The notes: a model not told the origin generated them from the letters alone. Shown: positions 40,773 through 49,835, counted from the stretch's first letter. The stretch is DNA of 64,000 nucleotides from Sphingobacterium sp. ML3W (GCF_029542085.1 NZ_CP107036.1:5022001-5086000), one strand, 5' to 3'. Numbers and translations are program-made.

Positions 40773-42353
40773 ATGCATAACTTGTTTCCGCTATTTATTG
40801 CCATGATTACGGCCATCGTTCTACTTGAAATGCTGGCCACGAAACTTCGGGTTGCTTATCCCATTTTATTGGTTTTGGCGGGCTTGATTGTCAGCTTTAT
40901 TCCAACCTTGCCCGTTGTTGCGATCGATCCGGATGTTATTTTTCTGATTTTCCTTCCCCCCTTATTATGTGAGGCTGCATGGTCGATTTCGTATAAGGAG
41001 ATGAAGAAATGGTGGCGTATTATTGGAAGTTTTGCCTTTTTGGTCGTTTTCTTCACTGCGCTATCCGTTGCGGTGGTTGCCAATCATTATATTCCAGGTT
41101 TCACGCTCGCAATGGGTTTTCTACTGGGTGGGATTGTTTCCCCGCCAGATGCCGTCAGTACGGGTGCAATCATGAAGTTTGTGAAAGTTCCAAAATCTAC
41201 TTCTGCAATCCTGGAAGGGGAGAGTCTGTTGAATGATGCTTCCTCTTTGATTATTGTCCGTTTTGCCCTGATTGCCGTGGGTATGGGACAGTTTGTATGG
41301 CAGGAAGCAGCGGTATCGTTTATCTGGATGTTGGTCGGTGGGGTTGGTATCGGTGTCCTTTTGGGCTGGTTTTTTATTCAGGCACATAAACGCTTACCGA
41401 CGGATGCACCATCGGATATTGCTCTGACCTTGATCGAACCTTATTTTATGTATTGGATTGCCGAGCAGTTTCACAGTTCAGGGGTGCTGGCCGTCGTTGC
41501 GGGAAGTCTGTTGATGTCCAACCAGCGGCTTAAATTTCTGAACAGTACCAGTCGCGTGCGGGGGCTGAGTGTCTGGGAGAGTTTTGTGTTTATCCTGAAT
41601 GGCATTGTATTTTTCATTATCGGTCTTGATCTCCCCGAAATTGTAGCTGGTTTGCGCGCAAATGGCACTTCACTGCGGGAGGCGATCGGTTATGGTCTTT
41701 TGGTTACAGCAGTCCTTATCTTTGCTCGTATGATCAGTGCCTATGCTGCGATGATTGCGACGCTTATCTTTCGTCCAAGTGTGGCACCTAGGGCGCGGTC
41801 TTCAAAACAACGTTTCTTTATGCCACTTTTACTGGGCTGGACGGGGATGCGGGGAGTAGTTTCCCTGGCAGCTGCGCTTTCCATTCCTTTGGTCATGAAT
41901 GGTACCGTGATACCTCAGCGTCATCTGATTCTATTTATCACCTTTGTCGTCATTCTCTCAACCCTTTTGATTCAGGGATTGACGTTACCCTATCTGATCA
42001 AGCGGACGAAGCTCTTTGATACTGTTCTTGCAGAGGAACCCGAAGAGGTAGCCAAACAGCAGATGAAGCAAGGCTTAAAACAGCATGTCTATCAGTTTCT
42101 CAAGGATAAATATGAGAAAGAAGAACATAATCGGGAGGCAATGGAAAGGATTTTGCGACATTGGGAGGAAAAAGTCAATGCTGCGGATGATTCTTGGATG
42201 AATGAACGCACGAAAGTGATTTTCATTGAGCTTTTGGACGTACAGCGCGAATACCTGGAAAAATTGAATAGTGAATCGACGATTGATGAGGATATTGTCC
42301 GTGCGCAGCTCTATCAGATTGACCTGGAGGAAGAGCGCTTGCGCATGATATAA
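40773..42353 (+). CDS. Na+/H+ antiporter, CPA1 family
   Basis: The 526-aa protein has about 12 membrane segments up to residue 415 and a hydrophilic C-terminal tail of 110 residues rich in Glu/Lys. Family motifs are LPPLLCEAAW, SPPDAV (Asp127) and GESLLNDASS, whose Asn154-Asp155 pair is the ion-binding centre. It exchanges Na+ (or K+) for H+ across the inner membrane. The tail probably has a regulatory role. It stands alone on the plus strand, divergent from the MocR operon. Confidence 0.92.
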   Translation: MHNLFPLFIAMITAIVLLEMLATKLRVAYPILLVLAGLIVSFIPTLPVVAIDPDVIFLIFLPPLLCEAAWSISYKEMKKWWRIIGSFAFLVVFFTALSVAVVANHYIPGFTLAMGFLLGGIVSPPDAVSTGAIMKFVKVPKSTSAILEGESLLNDASSLIIVRFALIAVGMGQFVWQEAAVSFIWMLVGGVGIGVLLGWFFIQAHKRLPTDAPSDIALTLIEPYFMYWIAEQFHSSGVLAVVAGSLLMSNQRLKFLNSTSRVRGLSVWESFVFILNGIVFFIIGLDLPEIVAGLRANGTSLREAIGYGLLVTAVLIFARMISAYAAMIATLIFRPSVAPRARSSKQRFFMPLLLGWTGMRGVVSLAAALSIPLVMNGTVIPQRHLILFITFVVILSTLLIQGLTLPYLIKRTKLFDTVLAEEPEEVAKQQMKQGLKQHVYQFLKDKYEKEEHNREAMERILRHWEEKVNAADDSWMNERTKVIFIELLDVQREYLEKLNSESTIDEDIVRAQLYQIDLEEERLRMI

Positions 42354-42429
42354 TGCCGTGCTATCCTATTGATCTGAATAAATAATAATAATTGTAGCCC
42401 TTTGGGCTTGATACATAAGTTGAATTGCG

Positions 42430-43068
42430 ATGAAAGTAATAATAACAGGGGCCACAGGGATGGTCGGAGAAGGTGTTTTATTGGAATGTCTTCAAAATGA
42501 TAAAATAGATGCAGTATTGAGCATATCACGCCGTACTGCTGATATACAGCATCCAAAGTTAAAGGAGCTTTTGGTTAAGGATTTTACGGATCTTTCCGAA
42601 GTTGAGACGGAGATCGGCGGCTATGATGCCTGTTTTTATTGCGCAGGTGTCAGTTCAGTTGGCATGAAAGAGGATAAATACCGCTATATCACCTATGATA
42701 CGACGTTTGCATTTGCAAAATCGCTGTTGAAGATCAATCCCGAAATCAGCTTTATTTACGTGTCTGGAGCGAGTACAGATAGTACTGAACAGGGACGTGT
42801 GATGTGGGCGAGAGTGAAGGGCAAGACGGAAAATGATCTAGCGAAATTGCCGTTTAAGAAAGAATACAATTTCCGACCGGGCGGAATGACCACCGTTGCG
42901 GGACAGAAGCATGCCAATCCATTCTCGTTTGTTGCCAAGATTATAAAATTCTTTGCCCCTTCGGCAGTGTTGTCCCTACATGAGGTGGGGCGGGCGATGA
43001 TTCATGCCGTGGAGCGAGACGATGTAAAAAATATATTGGAAATCAAGGATATTAGAGCTTTGGCTTAG
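42430..43068 (+). CDS. NAD(P)H-binding atypical SDR protein
   Basis: The 212-aa protein begins with the Rossmann motif VIITGATGMVGEGVL and has CAGVSS and FIYVSGAST in the usual positions of atypical short-chain dehydrogenases (HTATIP2/NmrA-like). The tyrosine/lysine catalytic pair is not clear, since MWARVKGKTE replaces YxxxK. It may therefore be a redox sensor or a reductase with altered chemistry. It follows the antiporter by 76 nt on the same strand. Confidence 0.8.
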   Translation: MKVIITGATGMVGEGVLLECLQNDKIDAVLSISRRTADIQHPKLKELLVKDFTDLSEVETEIGGYDACFYCAGVSSVGMKEDKYRYITYDTTFAFAKSLLKINPEISFIYVSGASTDSTEQGRVMWARVKGKTENDLAKLPFKKEYNFRPGGMTTVAGQKHANPFSFVAKIIKFFAPSAVLSLHEVGRAMIHAVERDDVKNILEIKDIRALA

Positions 43069-43098
43069 TGGATGGGTGGATATAAGGTCTTTCAACCG

Positions 43099-43647
43099 TT
43101 ATTTCCATTTCCAGTCCAGCTCCTCCTGATAGGCGATATGAAGACGTTGGCTGAGCTGTATCAGGAAAGCTTTAAATTCGGCGGTATCTTCGATCTGCTG
43201 TTTTGGAAAAAACAGTTGATCGGCCATTTTTAGTTTGATAAAAAATGCGAAGGCCGTTTCGGTGATATATTCAAACTGATCGTATTGATATTTGGATTCC
43301 ATTTGAGAACTTTTGATCTGGAGATAATTGTCTTCAAAAGTAATTGTATGGAGGATACCGATTCGATTTTGGAATTCGGGGCTTTTGACATATTTGCTGA
43401 AATAGCGCTTATAGTATATCCCAAGATATTTGGGAAAGAACAGAAAGGCGATTATGCTCACTCCGATAATCAGAATTGCCAGTTGACGTTCATAGTAGAA
43501 AAACGGGATGGCGAGTATCAGCATGAGCAGCATAAACATGAATCGTGATTTTTTGCGTGCTTTAATTATTTGGGGTGATTTAGACATACTGAACAGCAAT
43601 GCATCCAGTTGATCTTGCTCGGAAAGGGTTAGTTGAAGTTCTTTCAT
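43099..43647 (-). CDS. YcxB-like membrane protein
   Basis: The 182-aa protein has a soluble N-terminus (1-33), two adjacent membrane segments (about 35-52 and 55-72) and a cytoplasmic C-terminal domain with a beta-rich YcxB-like block (ITFEDNYLQIKSSQMESKYQYDQ, shortened here: TFEDNYLQIKSSQ..YDQFEYI.E). The family's function is unknown. It is convergent with the NAD(P)H-binding gene. The start ATG at 43647 is the only suitable one. Confidence 0.7.
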   Translation of the reverse strand: MKELQLTLSEQDQLDALLFSMSKSPQIIKARKKSRFMFMLLMLILAIPFFYYERQLAILIIGVSIIAFLFFPKYLGIYYKRYFSKYVKSPEFQNRIGILHTITFEDNYLQIKSSQMESKYQYDQFEYITETAFAFFIKLKMADQLFFPKQQIEDTAEFKAFLIQLSQRLHIAYQEELDWKWK

Positions 43648-43810
43648 AACGTAAATGTATTAAATTGCTGAGATAATCGGAATATTTCCGACTATCTGCA
43701 AATAATTTGACATGTCTGTTTTTGCACCAGCGGAGATCCGATAATATAAGGTTGGGATGGTCGCGGGTGGGCTTCCAGGGCTCGACGAATTAGGTAAGAA
43801 TCATGCTATT

Positions 43811-43866
43811 CACCAAAAGTAATGCTTTTTGGTGAGTTCGTTCACTGAAAAGCATTACTTTCAGTG
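43811..43866. repeat. Paired mirror-image hairpins
   Basis: CACCAAAAG..CTTTTTGGTG (43811-43834) and CACTGAAAAG..CTTTCAGTG (43843-43866) each fold on themselves. In addition the inner AAAGTAATGCTTTT of the first is the complement of AAAAGCATTACTTT in the second, so the whole 56 nt can form one long stem. It lies about 70 nt beyond the end of the HEPN-type gene. Confidence 0.7.
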
Positions 43867-43934
43867 AATGGAGTGGTAGGATTTTGATGTAGTGACTGAT
43901 TAAAAGTAGCCTGACGTATATCGGTATTTATTTC

Positions 43935-45623
43935 TTATTCTATTTTCTCGACCTGAATAGCGCTTGAGATTTTCTCAAAGTAATCTTCCATCTCTTCGTT
44001 ACATCTTTCGATAAACAACTTTGTAAGCTCCTGTAATCTTATAATAGCGGATGGATCCCCTTTATAGTTCGCGTTATACCTGAATTGCTGTTGGGCTTTG
44101 ATAATTTCTTTAAAGAGTTTAATATGATCAGTATTGTTCAGACAAAAGGTCGCATGCGCTTCGGGAACAATTAATCGGCAGAGGTTCATTAAAAACGGAA
44201 GACCTACAGATTGAGGTTTGTATTGAAGGATTGTATTGATAACTCCGAGACAGGTTTGTTCTAAAACTTGTGATAGTGAATGGTATCCGGCCTCAACGCT
44301 AAGAGTCCAATTATCCTCAAAAGCATAGTAGATGCAACGGGCGTTTTTATAGCGACTATCCCATTGTTTGCGCGCATACTCCAAGTCGAGTTGGGGAACT
44401 GCGATGCTATCTAGTGCTAAGTTTTCTATCGTTGCGTTTTGAAACCATATATCACCGACTTTCATCAGCGATAGAAAGAAAGGATGGCCTTTGGAGAGTT
44501 TTTTGATAAAGTGCGCTGTTTCTTCCGTCACTAAGGTCAGCGAAACATTTCTCGGCAGCAGATCTATGGTCTTTTGTTGCAGGTTGGCGAGGTCAGTATT
44601 TAGGCTGTCATACGCGATAAAGAGGTAGTAAGCATGCGTTATCTGCTCTTCTTTATTGTTTTGGAGCAGACTATTGTACTTATGTTGATCGGAATGATAA
44701 CCGAAGCAGGCAACTAACGAAGGAGTACAGTATAACTCCAGAATATTTAAGATCAGGTCTTGATAACTGCTGTTGCAATGATACTTATTGTAAATAGAGG
44801 TGTTGTTTTTGAATTTTTCAATCTTCCTGTGCTGAATTTGTTTTGGGCTAAGTTTTTCTCTGATTTCTTCGAATAAAAGATTGGAATAATCGTAGATCCA
44901 ATTTAACGCATTTATAGCAATTTGGTATGCTGTTTCTAATAAGCTTTTGTCAATCGTGTAATCGTGATTATATCTGTAATCAATATAAGCTTTCTCAATC
45001 TTATTAAGCGCTCTTTTTTTATCTTCTGTATCCGCTAATTTTGCTAATTTGGAATCAAATGTTTTGAGATAGTTGATATTTGCTTTAAGCGAATGTGATT
45101 TTTTTTCATCACTTATCAATAGATTTTCTGCTGTTCGGAGTGATAGTTCAATGGCTTGGTGGAGCATAAATGCTGCATGTGAATGGTCTCTGTGCTCCAG
45201 ATAAAAATTATAGCCATCAATAAAAGAACGGATCTTTGTTTTCTCTTTATTGATATACACTTCAGTTTTCTCAATGACTTTTTCAGCAGAATCGTTAGGT
45301 ACTACAAGTTGTATTTCCTGCGCTGGGTTTTGATAAATGCGGTTCCCGGTTTGACATATGAGTTGAGTTCGGCCCAGTCCTTGGTCGATTTTCTTTTGTA
45401 CCTCGCGAGGTAAATGCACATTGAAGTAAAGATTAGTATAGTTTCCGATCGCTTTGTTGATTAGACTACGGGCTTTGTCAAATCTGGTAGCAGAATTTGA
45501 CGAAAGATTAATCTGTAGCATCTGATATTTTTTGCCATCGCGGGCATAGATCCATTGATAGATTTCATCAACGGCGACTACGCGAAGAATAGCTTCAATA
45601 ATTGGAGTAAGTTCGGTGTTCAT
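43935..45623 (-). CDS. Tandem nucleotidyltransferase-like/HEPN protein (562 aa)
   Basis: The protein reads as two copies of one module. Copy one has a nucleotidyltransferase-like region (about 1-110, EIYQWIYARD..YQMLQINL..VHLPREV..GNRIYQNP) and a HEPN-type helical domain (about 130-245, AAFMLHQAIELSLRTAENLL, then RYNHDY at 217-222). Copy two has ACFGYHSD..AYYLFIAYD..WFQN at 305-396 and a second helical domain (about 430-545) with RYNANY at 515-520. The G[GS]-DxD signature of active transferases is missing in both copies. MNT-HEPN proteins form toxin-antitoxin modules; the duplicated degenerate form suggests a regulatory or RNA-binding role (inference). There is no signal or membrane segment. 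The upstream 437-aa gene lies 96 nt away on the same strand. Confidence 0.65.
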   Translation of the reverse strand: MNTELTPIIEAILRVVAVDEIYQWIYARDGKKYQMLQINLSSNSATRFDKARSLINKAIGNYTNLYFNVHLPREVQKKIDQGLGRTQLICQTGNRIYQNPAQEIQLVVPNDSAEKVIEKTEVYINKEKTKIRSFIDGYNFYLEHRDHSHAAFMLHQAIELSLRTAENLLISDEKKSHSLKANINYLKTFDSKLAKLADTEDKKRALNKIEKAYIDYRYNHDYTIDKSLLETAYQIAINALNWIYDYSNLLFEEIREKLSPKQIQHRKIEKFKNNTSIYNKYHCNSSYQDLILNILELYCTPSLVACFGYHSDQHKYNSLLQNNKEEQITHAYYLFIAYDSLNTDLANLQQKTIDLLPRNVSLTLVTEETAHFIKKLSKGHPFFLSLMKVGDIWFQNATIENLALDSIAVPQLDLEYARKQWDSRYKNARCIYYAFEDNWTLSVEAGYHSLSQVLEQTCLGVINTILQYKPQSVGLPFLMNLCRLIVPEAHATFCLNNTDHIKLFKEIIKAQQQFRYNANYKGDPSAIIRLQELTKLFIERCNEEMEDYFEKISSAIQVEKIE

Positions 45624-45719
45624 AATTGATTGGTGTTGTGTTGTGGTTATTTTTTAAAGTCAAATGGGTTAGTTGTCTCCCACGATGCTGGACAAAATGA
45701 TCGGTTGAATAGGAAGCTG

Positions 45720-47033
45720 CTATATTCCTGTTTCTATAGGGGCTGTTTGATTTTGATTTAGAAGATCTATTTCGTCCGAGAAGGCTACTAAATAAGCGAG
45801 CTCTATTATTTTAATAATGGTCTGATAGATTCGTGTACTGTAATCTGCATAGTCTCCGGTATATCGATTTTTATCGAGGCCATAGTTGATCCAGTCATAT
45901 AAGATCTCATCCCATTGTTGTTGACTGTAGGTGCTAACAGTCGCTAATAACGATGATAATGGGTGCCCCAATTCTTCGTCTGATATATAATAAAGTATAA
46001 TCTCCTTATTTTCATGCCTAATCAAAATTGATTGACATTCGGGCAATATGGAAATAGGGTTTTCTATATCTATTGAGCCGATGGGAGACTCTTCAAGTTT
46101 ATTGGACAGCATTTCCAATAAAGAGTAAATGCAGGAATAGGTATAGAGGAGATTTGCTCCAGAGAATTTATTGTTTTCGTTGTTAGCGGACCAGAATTCA
46201 TTTTCGGTAATAACTGTCCGGTACCAATATCGAATGTCTTCTTTCCAACCATTTAGGTCATCTCTATCAAAGAAGTTTTTGAGTGCTGAGATGGAGTAGG
46301 GTTGGGGAGCAAGCCACGTGGGCAATGTGATCCGTTCCTTTGGGTTCAATATTTCGTTTTCTACCGCGTCATCGGAAGGTTCCTTCTTTGTGTCTATGCT
46401 GTTGATCTGTTTCAAGGACTTTTGGCCTTGGATTTCCTCATTTTCAATCTCTTCTTGATTGTTTGCAATACTGTCTGGAAGTGATTTATTTCCATATATT
46501 TTATGCAGAGATATAGCTAATCTTTGTAATAATTCTCTAACGGCAAGGATTTTATTCCCCTCATTTCCTAGAAAATCACCATTTCTATCGCAAATATTTA
46601 TCCAGATTTCATCTAGCGTTTCGTACCATTGCCATAATGATTGATACGAGAAAAATCGGCTGATCTCATCTTCCGGCGATTCAATATCATTTACACTGAG
46701 ACATTCTCCTGAAACATAATTCCAATAGTCAGAATCACATTGAATAAAATCCAAGGGATTTTTCAACTTTTTCAAATTACATTTTTTGAAAATCACGTAT
46801 GTTATTTCTACTAGCTCAATTATTTTTTTTGTGTTGTAGCCTGAATTCGCATGTGGATAGTTCATTTTCAGGCTTGAAGCGGCATTGATGAGCAGGTTTA
46901 TATCCATCAGGAGATAACGAATGGATGTCTCTTGCTCAAAAAAGGCGTTGAGATATTTCAGCGGATCTTCAATATACTCCTTGCTTAAATAGCGAAAATG
47001 TTTCGCTTTTAGTTTCTTTTGCGTATTTTTCAT
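45720..47033 (-). CDS. Hypothetical two-fold repeat protein (437 aa)
   Basis: This is a mostly helical soluble protein without recognised domain. It seems internally duplicated: residues 16-180 and 242-417 align as LKYLNAFFEQ..LLMDINLLI with ISALKNFFDRDDL..KEDIRYWY, then LWQWYETLDEIWINICDRNGD with QQQWDEILYDWINYGLDKNR, then VRELLQRLAISLHKIY with IYQTIIKIIELAYLVA. An acidic linker (181-240) joins the halves. It precedes the HEPN-type gene and is divergent from a pair of HTH genes, all AT-rich. Function unknown; co-operation with the HEPN protein is inferred from position only. Confidence 0.6.
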   Translation of the reverse strand: MKNTQKKLKAKHFRYLSKEYIEDPLKYLNAFFEQETSIRYLLMDINLLINAASSLKMNYPHANSGYNTKKIIELVEITYVIFKKCNLKKLKNPLDFIQCDSDYWNYVSGECLSVNDIESPEDEISRFFSYQSLWQWYETLDEIWINICDRNGDFLGNEGNKILAVRELLQRLAISLHKIYGNKSLPDSIANNQEEIENEEIQGQKSLKQINSIDTKKEPSDDAVENEILNPKERITLPTWLAPQPYSISALKNFFDRDDLNGWKEDIRYWYRTVITENEFWSANNENNKFSGANLLYTYSCIYSLLEMLSNKLEESPIGSIDIENPISILPECQSILIRHENKEIILYYISDEELGHPLSSLLATVSTYSQQQWDEILYDWINYGLDKNRYTGDYADYSTRIYQTIIKIIELAYLVAFSDEIDLLNQNQTAPIETGI

Positions 47034-47140
47034 GCTAGGAATGTTTTTTGGTTAAGTACTGTGTTTATAATTATCAATGACAAAGCTAATTTAAACACTA
47101 ATTTTCGATAAAACAAATTATATATTGATAATTATTGATT

Positions 47141-47554
47141 ATGAGTTCTTTTTTAACGAGAATTAAGGTTATTGCTGATAGGGAGGGATTAAGTGTAACA
47201 GCGTTTGAATCGGCTATTGGGGCCAGTAGAGGCGTATTTACACGTGCACTAAGCAATAATACAGATGTTCAGGCTAAATGGCTGATTAGTATTGTCGAAA
47301 AATATCCCAAATACTCCTCAGAATGGTTATTAAAGGGGGAAGGAGAAATGCTTAAGCCTGTTTTAGCTAAGGAGGATGAAGAGACGTATCTAACACCTGA
47401 TTTGGAAAGAATCACTAATGGGGAGATTCATGCGTTAAAGCAATTAATTTTGTCACAAAATATCACTATTAAATCTCAGGAAAAGACAATTATATCATTA
47501 GAGCGATTATTATTGTCGTTGGAGCGCGAGATTGAATCGCTGCGGAATAAATAG
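47141..47554 (+). CDS. HTH/coiled-coil phage-repressor-like protein, copy 1
   Basis: The protein of about 137 aa has an N-terminal XRE-like helix-turn-helix (MSSFLTRIKVIADREGLSV, then GASRGVFTRAL) and the block SSEWLLKGEGEMLK, typical of Bacteroidota repressors of the phage CI type. It ends in a coiled coil (about 95-137). The peptidase domain of full CI repressors is absent. ATG at 47141 is used; a TTG two codons earlier is less likely. It is divergent from the 437-aa gene and 175 nt before a paralogue. Confidence 0.8.
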   Translation: MSSFLTRIKVIADREGLSVTAFESAIGASRGVFTRALSNNTDVQAKWLISIVEKYPKYSSEWLLKGEGEMLKPVLAKEDEETYLTPDLERITNGEIHALKQLILSQNITIKSQEKTIISLERLLLSLEREIESLRNK

Positions 47555-47729
47555 ATTATCATCGGCAGAAAGGCAATTGATTATTATTTTCATGGGGATA
47601 AGTTATTCAATCGCTTGGAGTCAACAGGAACTAGTGAGCCTTTTTTTTGTGAAGATAAACTCCGATACAAACGGAAAACTTGGTTTGTGGTTTGGTTTAA
47701 AATAATAGCGTCTTAAAAGTAGAATAATT

Positions 47730-48101
47730 GTGAACGTAAAAGAACGCGTATTGCTGATCGCTGAAAGAAAGGGCATCAGTAAAACTGAATTTTTTAAAGA
47801 TGTGGGGCTTTCCTATGCCAATTTTAAGGGCGGTCAGAAAAATACAGCGCTGAGTTCGGATGCAATGATTGCAATATTGACCCGCCATCCAGATATTAGT
47901 CCTGCTTGGCTATTAATGGGTGAAGGTAAAATGATGCGTAGCGCGGAAACCGTTAGCCCTGAACCACAGATTGCTGCTGCAAGTTCCGAAGGTTCGTCAG
48001 TTTCCAAACAATTGGTCGCCGCACTTGAGCAGACGATCAAAGCGCAGGAAAAGACAATTTCTGCTTTGGAGGGACAGGTTGTGCTGCTGAATCGGAAGTA
48101 A
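47730..48101 (+). CDS. HTH/coiled-coil phage-repressor-like protein, copy 2
   Basis: The 123-aa protein is a paralogue of the preceding gene: the same HTH order (NVKERVLLIAERKGISKTEF), SPAWLLMGEGKMMR and a C-terminal coiled coil QTIKAQEKTISALEGQV matching SQNITIKSQEKTIISLERL in copy 1. The start is GTG at 47730. As in copy 1, only DNA-binding and oligomerisation parts are present. Two tandem paralogues next to an MNT/HEPN-type operon suggest paired regulators of that operon (inference). Confidence 0.8.
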   Translation: MNVKERVLLIAERKGISKTEFFKDVGLSYANFKGGQKNTALSSDAMIAILTRHPDISPAWLLMGEGKMMRSAETVSPEPQIAAASSEGSSVSKQLVAALEQTIKAQEKTISALEGQVVLLNRK

Positions 48102-48541
48102 GCGCTGGGCGAGATACTGTGTTAGTTCCGATGAGAGTTCTTTTTCTTCAACGGAGATATTCTTTACCCCGAGAGCTTTTAAAACAGCAATTTTTTTTTG
48201 TTTCCGAAGAACTAGACGCGTGCTCAAATGGAAATACTGCTGTTGTCATCATGTTTCATTGTTAAAATTGGGATTGTGAAACTTATGCCTTGATGCAAAG
48301 ATGCGAAAACTATTTTTCATTAGTAAGGCCACTTAGTTATTGAAATAGGAACAGATCTGCTCTTCGTTTACGAAATAGCTGATTATAGCGATTTCCTTGG
48401 CCTCCTTTTTGCCTATTTTTGTTAAGTATCAGGGATGCTATTGTTAAGCTAAAAATATTGAGCTACCCTTAGGGATGGGTTTCAACGGATTTAGGCGACT
48501 TTGATGGATATCTGCATCGCTATTTAAAGAAATAAAGCTAT
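48102..48541. other. Spacer between the HTH pair and the SH3-like gene
   Basis: This 440-nt stretch is AT-rich and has no repeat or strong terminator. A minus-strand frame of 76 codons (48227 to 47997) is open, but half of it is antisense to the HTH gene; I do not call it. Confidence 0.5.
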
Positions 48542-49762
48542 ATGTTTAGAAAAGTATTACTCCTGTGCTGTATCCTATACAGTTGTTTTGTGAACCGAAG
48601 CATGGCGCAGCCAGCGGGTGAACGGCCTGTTTATACATCCAAGTGGGGCTATCTCTATCGGGAGTCCGGAAATAACAATGATCCTTTGGGGGTATTTAGT
48701 ACCGAAGCACCGATTTATCTGCTCGACTCGACCAATATGCAGTATAAGGTGCAGGTCAGCAACGGTGATATTGGCTTTATCGACCGACAACCGCTGAAGA
48801 AATTCATGGACGGGAAAAAATCTGCTGGTGAGCCCGCCAAGTATTTTTATCGGGGTGTCGAGGGGTATCAGTGCCCACACTATTATGTGCAGGTGTCCGA
48901 ACTACGTGTCCGTAAATCACCTTCAACGACAAGCACCGCTGTGCGCCGCGCACCGCTCAATGAGTTGCTGTGCATTGATTATGTCCCTTTATATACCGAC
49001 GGTTGGGTGTATATCGGTGATCATTTTCATGAGAATCCTGAATATGTTCAATTGAAATTTTTAGGCTCCGTCCTGACCTACGATAAAGTACTGAAAGATT
49101 ATTTGGCGGTAAAAGGTAAGGATCAGGAGAAAGAACTGGTTCAGGTAGGAAGATTGCGGGAGCTGGCTTGGCGGGAGGAGAAAAACTTAAAACAGGCCTT
49201 TTCCTATTGGAAGGAATCTTATACCACCTACGGGGTGGAAAATCCGAAAGTCGATATTGATTTTGAATTGCTGCTGGCCAGTAAACTGGATAAAAAACCT
49301 GACTTTGAAGCCTATGAAAAGAAAATGAAGGCGCTGAACTTGCATTTTATCTGGAAAGGGCTGTCGCTCGTGGACGGAGAAATCAAGGATGCTCAGATGA
49401 ATCAATTGAAGATGCAACGTGTTGCTGAGATACCGGATATGCCCGAATGTGGCTGGGAACCGCGTTACTTTTATAAAACCCCGAATATGATTGTGGCATT
49501 TGAGGAAAATTATAAAAAGAAGATCGTCGGAACGGTTTATAAACTATATTTTACGGACGGTGAGATCTTAGCACTAGGGGATCAACGTATGGATGCCAAC
49601 TATGACGAAAGGGATTTTGTCAATCATTTTGGTGATATGATCTCTACGAATATGGTCGAAGAACCACATGTGTACCGTTTTCAAAATGGCGACGCAGGCC
49701 AACTGATCATCACGTTTAAAGATGGTAAACTGTTTAGCTATGACTGTATGTATTATTGTTAG
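48542..49762 (+). CDS. Secreted protein with SH3-like repeats (406 aa)
   Basis: A signal peptide ends near NRSMAQ. Residues about 28-90 and 108-175 read as bacterial SH3-like units (KWGYLYRESGNNNDPLG..VSNGDIGFIDR; QVSELRVRKSPSTTSTAVRR..DGWVYIGD), which bind peptidoglycan or proteins in the envelope. The rest is alpha/beta with a helical Lys/Glu-rich middle and Cys residues at the end (YDCMYYC). No catalytic motif was seen. It is monocistronic, followed by a hairpin terminator. Confidence 0.65.
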   Translation: MFRKVLLLCCILYSCFVNRSMAQPAGERPVYTSKWGYLYRESGNNNDPLGVFSTEAPIYLLDSTNMQYKVQVSNGDIGFIDRQPLKKFMDGKKSAGEPAKYFYRGVEGYQCPHYYVQVSELRVRKSPSTTSTAVRRAPLNELLCIDYVPLYTDGWVYIGDHFHENPEYVQLKFLGSVLTYDKVLKDYLAVKGKDQEKELVQVGRLRELAWREEKNLKQAFSYWKESYTTYGVENPKVDIDFELLLASKLDKKPDFEAYEKKMKALNLHFIWKGLSLVDGEIKDAQMNQLKMQRVAEIPDMPECGWEPRYFYKTPNMIVAFEENYKKKIVGTVYKLYFTDGEILALGDQRMDANYDERDFVNHFGDMISTNMVEEPHVYRFQNGDAGQLIITFKDGKLFSYDCMYYC

Positions 49763-49835
49763 CCGACCAGAGTAAGGCGCTAAATAAAGAAATGTATTCT
49801 ACAGGGATTTCCTGTTTTTAAGGATAGCATAATCA

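Noticed and set aside
45720..47033. RteC-like tetracycline-element regulator for the 437-aa protein
   Set aside because: The helical composition is similar, but length, the internal repeat and lack of conjugative-transposon genes nearby do not fit.
47997..48227. Minus-strand 76-codon frame after the HTH pair
   Set aside because: The first 42 codons look protein-like (RLVLRKQKKIAVLKALGV), but the remainder is antisense to the HTH coiled coil. It may be a relic; not enough to call a gene.
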